A stretch of DNA of 64,000 bases from Gaeumannomyces sp. JS-464 (lineage: Eukaryota > Ascomycota > Sordariomycetes > Magnaporthales > Magnaporthaceae): assembly GCA_002197995.1 (NCBI GenBank), contig NGZR01000001.1, forward strand, positions 9,176,001-9,240,000. The letters run 5' to 3'. The translations under genes were made by a program, and so were the position numbers. Below, piece by piece: positions 11,909 through 23,816 of this stretch (its first letter is position 1; each line of letters begins with the position of its first letter). The notes below the pieces were generated by a model. It was not told where the DNA came from, searched no databases, and saw only the letters and a program-made list of their open reading frames with translations.

Positions 11909-13306
11909 ATGATGCGCGGGGGCGGCTACGTGACCGCTTTCCTGGCTGCGGCCTCCATGGCGCATGGGCCTCAACTCCTTGTGGCAACCCACCGGGAAAT
12001 GCTGTCCTGGAGACGGACGTGCTCGTCATCGGCGGTGGCTCGGCTGGCACATATGCCGCCATCCAGCTCGCCGACGGCGGCAAGCGTGTGCTGGTGGTGG
12101 AGAAGAGCGGCAAGCTCGGCGGCCACGCCAGCACCTACACCGACCCGGCGATGGGCGGCATCATCAACGCCGGCGTGCAGCTCCTGCACAACGAATCCGT
12201 GGTGCGCGGCTACCTTGACCGCCTGGGCGTGCCCCTGTCGCCCGTCCCCGTCGGCAGCCGGGCGCACCAAGGCCGACCTCCGCACCGGGAAGGAGGTCGT
12301 CGGCTTCCCGGAGCCCACGGGCGAGGAGACCCTGGCCGCCTTTGCGCGCTACCAGGAGTACTGGATGGCCAACTTCCCCAAACTCGGGGCGGGCTTCGAC
12401 GGCATCCCCGACCCCGTGCCCGAGGTGGCCCTGATGCCGTTTGTCGAGCTCGCCAAGCGCGAGGGGTTCGACGCGATCCTCAAGACGATCAACAACTTCA
12501 ACCAGCCCGTCGACGTGCTGCGCGAGACGGCCCTGTACACGCTCAAGTCGTTCGGCCCTTCAATCATCAACCTCAGCCCCGTCGCGCCGCGCGACGTGAT
12601 GGATATCTACCGTGCCGCCGCGGGCATCCTAGGCGACCGCGTGCTGTTCCGCTCGACGGTCGCGGGCCTCGACCGGACCGGCACCGGCGGCGTCGTCGCC
12701 AAGATCCGCACCTCGGACGGCGCCACCGGCAGCAGCACGGTCAAGACGGTCCGGGCCAAGACGGTGCTCGTGGCCACCTACCCCATCCTCCCCAACCTCG
12801 CGGGCTGGGACCTGACGGCCGAGGAGCGGCGGCTGTTTGCCAAGTTCCAGCCGTACTCGTACTGGGCGGGCGTGATCCGCAACCGCGGCATCGGCGGCGC
12901 GAGCATTGAGAACTACTCGCCCGAGCGCTTCCGCGGCGTGCCCGAGCTCCCGGCCATCTTCACCATCGGGGCGACGCAGCTGCCGGACACGTACACGGTC
13001 TACTTTGGCGCGAGGGGCATCATGGCCAACGACACGGCGCTCGACCTGACGCTGGCCGCCATCGACCGCCTGGCCGAGGGGGGAGTGATCAAGAAAAGCG
13101 AGACGGAGGTGCTCGGGTGGTACGACCACACGCCCGTGCGGCTGCACGTCGACCCGGGCGAGATCGCGGCGGGGTTTTACAAGGACCTGTATGCGCTACA
13201 GGGCAAGTCAAACACGTGGTGGACTGGGGCGGCGTGGCAGGCGCAGGACTCGAGCGAAATTTGGGGGTTTACGCAGCGGCTAGTACAAAGGATGCTGGAG
13301 CCATGA
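11909..13306 (+). CDS. FAD-dependent oxidoreductase resembling beta-cyclopiazonate dehydrogenase/amine oxidase
   Basis: A flavin-dependent oxidoreductase with a probable N-terminal signal sequence (YVTAFLAAASMAHG), so possibly secreted or vacuolar. The dinucleotide-binding fold is explicit: VLVIGGGSAGTYAAIQLADG, then VVEKSGKLGGHASTYTDP at about residues 38-75. The body (KEVVGFPEPTGEETLAAFAR through VILGDRVLFRS-like strands to TVYFGARGIMANDT) matches the fungal group usually annotated as beta-cyclopiazonate dehydrogenase; the substrate here is unknown. No indole-alkaloid genes lie nearby, so a role in cyclopiazonic acid synthesis is not implied. The frame switches twice, at about 11950-12000 and near 12255 (a run around GGCAGCCGGGCGC), probably single-base errors. 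The product would be about 460 residues and ends at the TGA 13304-13306. Confidence 0.82.
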   Translation: MMRGGGYVTAFLAAASMAHGPQLLVATHREMLSWRRTCSSSAVARLAHMPPSSSPTAASVCWWWRRAASSAATPAPTPTRRWAASSTPACSSCTTNPWCAATLTAWACPCRPSPSAAGRTKADLRTGKEVVGFPEPTGEETLAAFARYQEYWMANFPKLGAGFDGIPDPVPEVALMPFVELAKREGFDAILKTINNFNQPVDVLRETALYTLKSFGPSIINLSPVAPRDVMDIYRAAAGILGDRVLFRSTVAGLDRTGTGGVVAKIRTSDGATGSSTVKTVRAKTVLVATYPILPNLAGWDLTAEERRLFAKFQPYSYWAGVIRNRGIGGASIENYSPERFRGVPELPAIFTIGATQLPDTYTVYFGARGIMANDTALDLTLAAIDRLAEGGVIKKSETEVLGWYDHTPVRLHVDPGEIAAGFYKDLYALQGKSNTWWTGAAWQAQDSSEIWGFTQRLVQRMLEP

Positions 13307-13679
13307 CGTATCGAGTGTTCTGTCAATTGGGATCAGAAGAAACTTTGTTGAAATTGACACACGCCATGCAAACATTAAACTTCCATAATATTTATTGCAT
13401 GTGATGGGCTGGCCGGGCTAGATCTCCAAAGGCGCAAACGAGACGGCTATTGACACCGATGAGCAGCGAATAACATGGAGTTCACATATGAGGCTCCTAG
13501 CCGTAGCAGCTAGAGACCCAACAAGGACCGCCTTCGTGCGCGCGCCAGGCGGGTTGATGCAAAGCCAAGGACTTACCAAAGCTCCGTCAGGCATCATGGC
13601 CTCCCTTGCCAACTCGATCCAATCCTCCTCACACCAGTACGCTCGACGACAAGAACAAAGCTACCAAATTTGGAACACC
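13307..13679. other. Intergenic between the oxidoreductase and HET genes
   Basis: A 373-bp tandem spacer on the plus strand. It is AT-rich just after the oxidoreductase stop (13310-13400), consistent with a 3' end signal, followed by the promoter of the HET-domain gene. Nothing else is recognised. Confidence 0.4.
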
Positions 13680-16144
13680 ATGGCCGCCAAACAGACCCCT
13701 TCACTCTGCAAATATTGCGCGGAGATTGACTTTAGCATCCTGCGTCTCCCGACCGACGTGGACCTCGAGGCCGCCAACTGCGGCGCCGTCGTCGACGCCC
13801 AGCCGTTCCGCTTCACCCGCGCTGGCGTGGCCGGGCGCACTCGGAACCCGCGGTGGCGCCTAGGGTCACGCACTCGCATCGAGCGGTCCTCGGCCAGCTG
13901 CGGGCTCTGCGCCGCCATCTGCGCCCTCGTCCGCGATACCCCCGACATCCACGCAGCTCTGGGAACAGCAAGGCGCTTCTGTGCTCCGCGGGCGTCGAGG
14001 GCACCGTGGAATTCCACCCGCTCCCGGGACACAAGTGGGAGCTGAGCACTGGGTACTACCGCAGCTACCGGCTTGGCCTGGACTGGTGGACTCCGAAGAA
14101 CCCTCGCGACTCGGACCTCCCACCAGGAAACGTGGGGAGCGAGTACAGCGACGCGGCGGTTGGGCCTGCCGTCATCTCGGCAGCCGACTGCTTCCAGACC
14201 TGTGGCGGGAAAGACGATGGCGTGAGAAAGGGCGGTCGGGCGCAGTTTGCGGGGAGGATCAGGCCGGCCATGATTGACATGGGACTGCCGAAAATGTGGT
14301 TGAAGGATTGCACAGAGAAACACGGCGACAAATGTCAAGGCTGGGCGGTGCATCAAGCTGCGGGGAAAAGCAAGAATCCCGCTGCGCCGGCACTGCCACG
14401 ACTCCTGCGGCTCATCGACACGCAGAGCAAGAAGCTGGTTGAGTTCAAGAACCCTACCGCCCACGGCCTGCAGTATGCTGCACTCAGCTACGTCTGGGGC
14501 GAGAAACAGCGAACGGTTCTTCTCTCAGGCAACCACGACGCCCTCCAGCTCCCCCATGCCCTGGACGGCGAGGTCGTCTCGCCCACGATCCAGGACGCGA
14601 TCCAGTTCGTCGGCCGCTTGGGCATCCCTTACATCTGGGTCGATGCCCTCTGCATCATGCAGGACAGCAACGACGACAAGGCCGTCCAGATAGGCGCCAT
14701 GAGCGCCGTCTACGCCAACGCCGTCGTCACCATCATCGCCGCCGCGGGCCAAGACGCCGGCGCGCGTCTGCCGGGAATCCAAGTGCCGCGGACAAAGAAC
14801 CAAGTCCGCGTGCGCGTCGGCGCCGACATGGAGCTGCTGACGTCGCTAACGCCGCTCGTCGACCGGGCGACGAGCCAGTCGGCGATCCCGGGCGACGCGC
14901 ACGTACTCAACGGGACCGTGTGGTCGACGCGCGGCTGGACGCTGCAGGAGCGCGCCGTGTCGCGGCGCCTGCTCGTCTTCACGCCGGACCAGCTCGTCTG
15001 GAGCTGCGCCGCGCTGTCCGAGTCCGAGGAGAACCGAGTGCTCGTCGCCGCTCGCGACGGCCAGGTTCGGCTCGCTCGGCAGCCGCACCCCGCAGCGCCT
15101 GAGCCTGACGGAGCGCTTCGCCAACGGGCCGGTCGGCGCCCGCGGGGACGAGGACTACGGCCACTTCTGGTACGCGTTCCAGCACCTGGTCCTGGACTTC
15201 TCCTCGCGGACGCTGCGCTTCCAGGGCGACGCCCACGACGCCTTCGGCGCCGTGCTCGCGCAGGCGGCCGCCATGACGGGGGAGGAGTTCGTGTGGGCGC
15301 TGCCTGCCGGCCGGTTCGCCTTGGCCCTGACGTGGATGCCGTGGCGGGAAGGCCTGAAGAGGAGGAAGGAGGCGACGACGCTGCCTACCACGACACTCAA
15401 CAAGCAGGTGCCATTTCCCTCGTGGTCATGGCTGGGATGGATGGGGAGGGTTCAATACCGGATTGGCGAGCAGGTAGAGTCAGGGTGGGTGGCCGGCCGA
15501 TTGACCGCGTTCGTGACCCGGAGGCTGCTGACATCGTTGCTCATCCATAGCTCGAACCGGATGTCGTCTGCTATACCGTCAGGCACGCACCTAGCACCCA
15601 TTTGCAGCGAATAGGGAGCGCGGCGGGCACGTCTAGATCAAAGTTGCTCAGAGCACAACCTTCTGAAGTCACTCCGCAGGACATTCGTCAACACTGCCCC
15701 CGGTTAGGAGGGTCGGCGGGACTAGGTGGCATCCCCGACAACCAGATGATATTTTTCTGGACCGAGTGTGTTTATCTCAACATTTCCGCGAGGCTAAACA
15801 TGGGCCGCAGCAGTTTCCTCAGGTTTGTGCATGACTCCAATGGCGCGAACGTGGGCAGGATTTCACCCTGCCGCGAGGATACACAAGAGGAGGACGCCGG
15901 GACCACGCGCCGCCGCTTTGCGCTCCTGGCCACGCGGGCGCAGACAAGTATCCCGTCGGAGAAGATGTTGTTGATGCTGCAGCAGCGCGATGCGCGTCTG
16001 GTATCGGTCGGACATGGCCGTTATAGAGGAGGACGGGTGGTTGAGCGCGAGTCCGAAGAGGGAATTGGTTGCCCTGGGCTGATAGTCGAGGCGGCCATCT
16101 GTCGAGGTTTAAATGTAGGCTATGGCATGTATTTGTACTGCTAG
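13680..16144 (+). CDS. HET-domain (heterokaryon incompatibility-type) protein, frame-broken
   Basis: HET-domain proteins take part in allorecognition and regulated cell death in fungi. The start at 13680 has a good context (ACCATGGCC) and opens with a Cys-rich segment (LCKYCAEID, SCGLCAAICALV). The HET core lies at about 14460-14990: LQYAALSYVWGEKQ, LGIPYIWVDALCIMQDSNDD, MSAVYANAVVTIIAAAGQDA, and VWSTRGWTLQERAVSRRLLV. C-terminal family features continue in other frames: DEDYGHFWYAFQHLVLDFSS near 15150, PFPSWSWLGWMGRV near 15415, and IFFWTECVYLNISARL near 15750, then a last conserved block to the stop at 16144. Frame changes fall near 13965 (G run), 15060 and 15540. They look like single-base errors because conservation continues across each. 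Loss of function by real mutation is also plausible, since HET genes often degenerate. Confidence 0.85.
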
Positions 16145-16460
16145 TATCTGTGCTAACTTGGGTTGGGGGTTGAGAATATGAACAACGCGCGGCTGGACAG
16201 CTGGAGCTCGTATGTGTCCTGCATGCTATGGGGCTTCGGTCGCCGAGCCGACCACCTAGGTACCTAGGTACCTGGTAGGCGGCAGCCTGAAGGCGGCGGC
16301 CTCCATGTTGTCAACCGTTCTAGCATCTAGCACGGCGCTGCTAGTTGAAGCTGTCTTAGCAACAATATTTTTCTCCTGCAATTACACGACTTCGCGACGA
16401 GAAAAGGGGGCGTTTTCAACATGTAATCCACCTTGAAACCCGTACAGCGAGCGAAACGCA
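16145..16460. other. Intergenic with AGGTACCT-type repeat
   Basis: A 316-bp tandem spacer. It contains the short palindromic array described separately at 16253-16276. The remainder should hold the 3' end of the HET gene and the promoter of the ankyrin gene. Confidence 0.4.
16253..16276. repeat. Tandem CCTAGGTA palindromic repeat
   Basis: About three overlapping copies of the 8-mer CCTAGGTA run head to tail (ACCTAGGTACCTAGGTACCT). The unit is self-complementary, so the segment can form a hairpin or act as an array of palindromic sites. A related cluster is at 28999-29036. Confidence 0.7.
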
Positions 16461-19359
16461 ATGGATCCGCTCAGCATCGCAACCGCTGTCGTCACTTTTG
16501 TCGAGGTGGCGGGCGCGCTGGGCAAGGGCGTCAGGCTGCTGCGGTCCGTTGCGCAGTCGGACGTGGAGTTTGCGAACGTCCTCAACGAGCTCGAAATGCT
16601 GCACGCCTTCATGGAACAACTCGTCCGGACCGTTTCGGAAATTTCGCAGTCGGAAACGGCAACGTCCACCACCCTCTCTCTCCAGCACCTCGAACGTTTG
16701 CATTCGGAGCTTTCCCGGACGGCCGAACAGCTCGACAGCCTGGCCGAGTGCCTCGTCTCCACCAGCAAGCCAAACAAGAAGGGAGAAAATAAAGTGCCGG
16801 TCATCCAGTGGCAGCGGCACAAGAGAAGGGCCGCGGCTCTCCGTGCGCAGTGCCGTCGTTCACGAGATGACATATGCGCGTTCCTCGGCGTCTGGAACCA
16901 TCGTTACATGCGTATATGTGTCCTCCCGCTACCCCATCGTTCCTCAGTCTATCCAACAATGGGTTGTTAAAGCTGACGATGAGACTATAAAGTGTGAACT
17001 ATACGCAAATGATGATTAGACTAGAAGGGCTGAGCGCTTCCACAACCCAGTCGGTCAAACGATCCGCAGACCACGCAGCGCGACAAGTAGCCGGGAAGAT
17101 TGATGATCTCCAGGCAGTCATTTATTCACTCGTTCAAAATAATACCGTCCCGTACTCCCCGCTCAACCCTCCCACCAGACAGACGCTTCTAAGACATAGT
17201 CGCCGCAGTGAGACAAATCGCTGTCGTGGCGTCGACGAGGAGACTCCGAACTTTTTTTCACTGTAAGAAACGCTTCTCAGATCCCTTATACCACTATATG
17301 TATGTATCCCGAAGTGCCAGGCAGGCTACTAGGCTGACGGAAGTACCCGTCTGAAGCCATGCAACTTTTCAGCAAGGCTGTGGTCCAGCATGCCCATGCC
17401 AATGCCACGCCGTGTCACATATCGAGACGCCTTCCTGGCTCCGGGACGCAGTAGGCGGGTGTCTGCTCCGGTACAACAGCATTCCCATATTTGACAGACG
17501 GCCATGTGATTCGGCTCGATGTCACGCCGGCTCGAAAAGGTCAATCAGGGTCAGACTAGAGCTCCCGTCCTGGCTTGTTGGCTCCGCTATCCATTTTGCT
17601 GCGTCTTGGGACCCCTTCGGCACGGGGGCTGCAATCTCTATCAAGGTGCCAAGGGCAGTCGACTTGAGGGACGTTAGCGACGCCGTTCGAGCTGGCGACC
17701 TCGAGTGGTTACGGCGTGCTTTGTCCGAGAAAAGAATCCTACCTACTGATGTGGGCGAGTCTGACGGGGAACCTCTGCTGTCGGTGAGTGTCGCATAAAA
17801 GCCTGCTTCCCGCTCTTCCCTCGACCGGGACAGCCACTTATCAATACGGTCCTCACGAGCAAGCTTTGCCTGAGGCTTTCTCCAAAGTCGCTAGAAGTTC
17901 CCGATCTCTTGGGCACAGAACTGGCACGTTGCTTGTTTGATGCGGCTGGGTTGTAAGTTGTGGACCCAGAGAAGATCATCGGAAAGAAATGGATTTGCAG
18001 GTTAACTAAAAGCTGTCAAATATCTCGTGTTGATCCCAATACAGGTCAGCGGCTGACCACGCGCAAATTACGCTCTGGCGACAAAGCGATCTAGACCCGA
18101 TGTCCACCAGCTTGCTGGAGCGCGTTGTTGAGCTGGGATCAGACTCCCTCACGGCCTCACCATCGCTGATCCGCGACTCGCTCCTCGGGGGCTCCAACGT
18201 CTCCCTGAGCCAAGCTCTTGCGATCGACCCCGACAGCGTCAACGCCCTAGACAGCTACGGGTACTCGCCGCTGCACTGGGCGGCATGCCGAAACGACAAA
18301 GCCGCCACTTTGCTTCTTCTACAGCACGGGGCGGATCCCGGCTTTCCAGACAAGGAAAAAGGGCGCACCCCTCTGCACATGGCTTGCGAGCTGGGCTGCC
18401 TCGGGGCGGCAAGCACACTGCTTCGCCATGGTGCCGACGTCAACGCCAGGGACATGTACGGCTGGCCGCCACTGTACTTTGGACTCCGCGGTCCTGGCCT
18501 GGTACGCCTGCTTCTAAAACACGGCGCGGCGCCAAACCCACCCCAGGAAAGTCCGGGAATGTGGAGCCCCCTACACATTCTGTCGGACCCCAAGCGAGGT
18601 CCCAACACCCCCGAGAGGGTCTCGGAGGTGTTGCGCTCCTTGATAGAAGCAGGCGCCGACCTGGAACACACCCGCGCGGGAGGAAACACGCCTCTGCTCT
18701 TCGCGGCCTGGTTGGGCAGGTCAGACGTCATGCATGCCCTGGTGGAATGCGGAGCCCGGATCGACGCCTCGAACAATGACGGAGACACGGTCCTGAGCCT
18801 TACTGCCCGGCGTGGACCCTCGAGCCAGATCCGGCTCCTCAGAGGCCGCCCCGACCTGGAGCTGAACCCGGACGCTAGGAACAAGTCGGGGCACGACGCG
18901 CTGGATGCCCTGCAGCAGAGGATGTCGTTCGCGACGTTTGCGGTCGACCACCACAGCGTGGGCCAGCTGACTCAACTCGACGTCTTTGCCTTCAGCGCGC
19001 TGGTGGTGGAGCTGAGGGAGAGGAATTGGTGCCGGGGGAGGTTTTTGGAGACCAGAAACGTGCTGGATGGATCGCACAGGGCCCTCAAGAGGTGGCTTGG
19101 AAGGCAGTTCTGGAGTATGCAATACCTGCCGGGTCTGGAGGATGAGCCGTGGGATGAAAAGGTCGACCGGTACTATAACCAGGAGTCGTATTTTTGGGAG
19201 GACGATTGGTCCTGGAGCGGGATTGCTGCGGGCGAAGGGTCTGTCTTCGGTTGCCTGTTTGATGAAGGAAACCATGCAGACGCCAAGGACATGGCGAGCT
19301 GCGACTCCGATGATGGAGGCGATGGTGAATTCTTCGATGCCACGGATGTGCTGCAATAG
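16461..19359 (+). CDS. Ankyrin-repeat protein with NLR-like N-terminal domain (849 aa)
   Basis: Five exons join without correction: 16461-16911, 17025-17262, 17357-17783, 17834-17952 and 18045-19359. The N-terminus (MDPLSIATAVVTFVEVAGAL) is the helical domain found at the front of many fungal STAND/NLR and ankyrin proteins, followed by heptad-like coiled coil (LSASTTQSVKRSADHAARQV). A Cys cluster (CGPACPCQCH, then CDSARCHAG) leads into LELPSWLVGSAIHF, a typical middle domain. At least five ankyrin repeats occupy about residues 480-680 (YGYSPLHWAACRNDKAATLL, GRTPLHMACELGCLGAASTL, GNTPLLFAAWLGRSDVMHAL). The tail is acidic. No NACHT or NB-ARC domain is present. The family is linked to protein-protein sensing or self/non-self recognition; the exact role is unknown. 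It sits directly downstream of the HET-domain gene on the same strand. Confidence 0.87.
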
Positions 19360-19540
19360 TGCTGGGAATCAAGATGGGAGGATAGGGGTACAAAAGACTT
19401 ACAATCTCGCTTTTCTTTCCTTCGCTTTCTTTTTTTCTTGTTTGGCTCCAAGAAAACACATCACTTGCACACCAAGTAAACGACATAGCATACGGCCAGC
19501 AACGGCGTGGGAGAAAATCATAAATACTATCTCTACTAAC

Positions 19541-22512
19541 CTACTCGATCCCCAGCTCGTCGGCGATCTCCCTCAGCCGCGCCGTCTCCCTAGCGTCGAC
19601 GAGCGCGGCGCCGATCATGGCGGCCGGCCAGCTGAACCAGGCCTTGGACGCGCACCTGCCCGAGCGCGCATCCACAGCCTCGGCAAAGGAGCCGTCCCAC
19701 TGCATGGCGCCCACGATGCGCCGCCACGCGTCCCGCTCCGCGGCGCCGTCGCCCTCCATCCGCGCAAACATCAGCTCCTGGAAGTAGCCGAGCGTCCACG
19801 CCCCGCTGCTGTGCACGCTGCCGAGACCGCCAAAGGGGTACTGCTGCTGGTGGTGCTGCTGATCGTGCGGCTGGCGTTGCTGTTGCTGCTGTTGCTGCTT
19901 CTCGTTCGTGCTACTCCCGCTGCAAAACCCCGAGGCGTTGCGCGGGGAGAAGGCAAAGTGCATGGTGTTGCGCCAGGCTTCCTCAATCTCGTCCTATCGC
20001 CCAAGGCTCGCTTGTTATTCCTCATGCTTGACCCACACACAAATAAACTTTACTAAGGTAGGCAGGCACTCACCTCGTCAACCCGCTCCGCGATCCCAAG
20101 ATGGGCGCCAACGCCGTTCAGGATGCCGGCCAAGTTGAGCTGCGAGCGCGACACGAACAGCGTCGGCATGTCGTTGCCGTCGTGGTACAGCGTGTACTTG
20201 CCCTTTCCGTTGGTCACGTATGCAAAAATCGGCTGCCCCTGCTCGTCGCGCACCAGGAAGTGCCAGATCCGCGTCGCCGTGCGCGCCAGCAGCGCCGTCG
20301 CGAGCGCGTGCGCCTGCCGCCCGTAGTCGGACGACGGCAACGACGACACCACCGCCGCCGCCTCGCAGTCGCCGACGATCCCGAGGCTCTCGAGCAGGCG
20401 GACGAGGCGGAAGAGCGCGAACCACAGCACCACGTGCGTCGAGAAGTGGTACGGGTAGTCGATCTCGTCGTCTCCCGGCGACTCCTCGGTCGGCACCAGC
20501 CCCGTGGCCGGGTCGGCCTTTGCCAGGATGACGCGCAGGACCTCGCACACGGCCGGCTCGCGCAGCAGGACGCTCCGGACCAGGTCGCCGCCGTCCTCCG
20601 GGTACGCGGCGGCAAAGTCGCACAGCTCGACGAGCGGGTACAGCTGCTGGTCCAGCTGGAACACCCTGCCGTCCTTGGGCTTGCCCGTCACCAGGTACGA
20701 CCGGTGCCAGTAGCCGGCGGGCCGCTCGGCGCGCCGAAACACCCACGAGAGGTGGCCGCGGAGCGCGCGCCGGATCGTGGCCGCGTAAAAGGACGCGACG
20801 GGACCCGGGTGGAGGAGGTTGTCGAGCGTGCGCTCGGCGTACTGCAGGAAGCGGACTTGCCAACTGGGCGACCGTGGCGAGAGAGAGAGGCTATCTGTCA
20901 GCTATCCAAGTTCATAAGTAGTAAGGAAGGGAGAACGAGGGAAAGCGAGAAACCGTCCATACTAGTTGTCCCTATTCCACCCCAGCGGCAGCGCAACGTG
21001 GTCCGTGACGATGGCGCAGCAGCCGTCGCCCAGGGGCACGAGGCAGTTGCCGATGATGTAGTCGAGCGTCCTCCGCATAATATACGTCTCGACGCTGTGC
21101 GGCTCCTTCCAATCCACCGCCGTCGACAGCAGTTTGGCCGCGGCGCCCACGACAGTTTGTCTGATCCGCGGCTGGGAAGGGAACGGCGCGATGACGGGGC
21201 CAGGGCCGCCGTCGACGGCGCAATTAGCAATAGGCCTCAGCTGGAACCGCGCCGTTAGCTCGACGCTCGAGCCCGCGGTGACGAGGACCTTCCAGGGCGT
21301 CGACGCGGAGACGGGGCCCCCGAGCACCGTCACGGCGCGGCGCCCAGGGCCGCCGTTGACGTTCTTGGTGGTGCTGCTCCCGTTGGCGGCGCCGTCGTGG
21401 CAGCGGTCCCTCGCGTCGTCGAGCAGGCCGCACAGGCTCGCGATCTTGTCGCCGACGTAGTAGCATCCTTCGAGGCGCGCCTCGAGGTGGCGGTTCGTCA
21501 CGGCGAAGCGGCCCCCGTCCTCGGCCAGGTCGAGCGCGTTCTCGGACTTGGGGATCGGCAGCGGGCCGCCTCGGTCAGCTGGCCGTACGAGGCGCGGTTG
21601 ACGCTCGCGCAGAGCGACAGCTCGCCCTCGACCGTCCTGGCGGCGCCGGCGATGCAGCCCGTGTTGCGGAGCGTCACGCTCTGCACTGCCTCGCCGTCGT
21701 GCACCACGAGCGTGACGTGGACGTCGATGGAGTCGTCGATCCGGAAGCGTATGTTGGCGACGTTTGGCCGGGGGATGATGATGGAGACCTCCTTGGGCTT
21801 CCCCTTGACCACGATGCCGTACCCCGGCCTGCCCTTGGCGACAAAGTCCAGCATGCGCGTCCTGTACTCCCGGACGTACAGCGGGTCGCGGAACCGTGTC
21901 CCGTCGAACTGCTCGTACGGCACGGCGACGACGACTCCATGCTTCGGATGGAAGGCGCTCAGCTGGAGTATCTGTCCGCATTAGGTTCCTATTGTTAGAA
22001 AATCCACTTCCTTAACCTCTCCATGGTCGACCCTGAAGCCCTTCAGTGGCACAGCTCTCCGTTCTCCCTGCCAAGTGTGCAAAGCCATGAAAACAGGGCA
22101 GGTTAGGTGAGCGGACGGTGAGGCTGAAGAGGCCCGGGTGTGACAGTGAGGTGAAGCTCGCTCAGCCCTCGATCTCGTCTCCTGCATCCTTATGGCCCCT
22201 TGATTCTATTCTGAGAAGGGACGATATCGGTTCACTCACTCGTCCCAATGGGTCTGCCGAGACCCAGGTTCCATCCTTGCCAATATCAACCGTCTTATCC
22301 GGTCGCTCAGTACTCAGGTCAAACGCAACGGGGGCCGAGTAGTCCCGGCGAGCCTTTTTGCAGAAGGTTGCTTCCATATCGACGTGGCCCTCCATTACCC
22401 GCGAGTTCTGGTGATTGGAATCTGAAGGAGACCACGTCAGGGAGATGGGAACAGTTGGCTGACAGCCAAGGACACCATCATGTTCCTCGGTTTTGTAGGA
22501 CGTCGGCATCAT
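19541..22512 (-). CDS. Six-hairpin glycosidase-like enzyme (about 841 aa)
   Basis: Probable intracellular (alpha/alpha)6-barrel glycoside hydrolase; the substrate cannot be told. Exons are 22240-22512, 20963-21971, 20074-20863 and 19541-19993 (an alternative acceptor at 19987 also keeps frame). Landmarks: LTWSPSDSNHQNSRVMEGHV at the N-terminus, a beta-rich domain (GYGIVVKGKPKEVSIIIPRP), then the helical barrel with DHVALPLGWNRDNYWQVRFL, GYWHRSYLVTGKPKDGRVFQ, LDQQLYPLVELCDF and NTMHFAFSPRNASGF. No signal peptide is seen. A missing G in a GGG run near 21565 breaks the second exon; with it restored, all exon phases agree. The last exon carries a Gln/His-rich insert (about 19840-19905, CAG/CAA repeats) that would loop out of the barrel. 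The start at 22512 (MMPTSYKTEEHDG) is the best of several upstream options. Confidence 0.8.
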
Positions 22513-23816
22513 GAAATTAAAGCCGAAAAAAAGCACCCAAGTGCTCTCGTATTGCCGCTCTAGCGTTGTCGGTGCCAGCAGCAACACTGGACTGGTGATA
22601 CACGCCCTGTGCGTTTCTCCCATCCGTACGGGACGTGTGCACCACTTGACCTCGCACTCAGCACAGCCATCTCTCCACTCAGGCCAAACGCGGCTACGAG
22701 CCTATGTGAGCAAGCGGCACGTACGGCTGCTTAGCGACCCAATGAAAGCCGATCCTTGGCAGATTGACGTGCCTCAAAGGCCCTGATGTCGTGCTTTTGC
22801 GCGGGCACAAGAGGGCCAGGCGTTTCGCGCCCGGTATCTCCTCCGGCGCTACCAAGCCCATTACGGGAATGCTGTGCGGCGCCGAGCTGCAAAGCACAGC
22901 CCCCGCCAAATAGTTTGTCCCTGGCGTGCTGCAAACCGCCGGCAGCAAGGGGCGGGTCGGCCGCCTGCATGCCGAAAGGACGCGTTTACCGGCGGCAAAC
23001 CTGTGGTTCAAGGCAGCGATCCAGACCTCTCGGGGGCGGAGTTTAGGGAAGATAGCGGATCTCGCTTCTGCAGACCTATCAGCGAAGGTGCTGAGTTGGC
23101 TGGGGGGTATGGGGGTGGTACTCCCCAGGATTAGGATTATCTCATGCAATAGAATGTGTTCGCTGGCATCCATGCTGCGTTGTTCATCCTCCGTGGGCAA
23201 GTGGGGGCTGCGAGCTGAAAGAAACCGGGAGCGAATGAGAGAAGCGGCCGTAGGAGAGGATAAGGGTATAGTACCCGCCTAGCTAAGAATAATTACGGGC
23301 TAACTGATTAGATTGCATGGCGAGCGGTCACAACCACATTCCCATCTCGGCCTTCGGTAGGAAAGACGCACCAGCGCCAGTCTCGATATCGTGGCCTTGA
23401 GAAGTGCTGAACCGTTTCCCCGTATTGCTCGTATAGCCGTTGGGCAAGCTTGCTTACCGCGCAAAGACGGGCATGGACGTGAGAGATCCCGCTTAGTGGA
23501 CTGCACGCCATATGCCGTCATCCGGAATTTTGCCCCCGCCATGTTCTGTACCGGGTGATCCCGCATCACGGGCAGGAGAGACCGGGGAGGGTGAGTAGGG
23601 AACCAAGGCTTCAGGTAAAAGAATTCGGAAGAGAGGATGCGAGATACGAGGATGATGACGACGTATAACAGCAATATTCGCAACAAAAGATGGCCAGAGA
23701 GTCTTCAGATTGATGCATACCGATGTCGCTTTTCTCGCAAACAATGAAGCCCAAAAATGCAAAACCAAGCCGGGAAAAGGAAGCCCCTTCAAAAACCGTA
23801 CGCGGAAGACTGTAAA
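22513..23816. other. Intergenic between glycosidase and transcription factor genes
   Basis: Both flanking genes are on the minus strand, so this 1.3-kb segment holds the glycosidase promoter and the 3' end of the regulator gene. Short open frames here show no domain-like composition. Confidence 0.45.
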
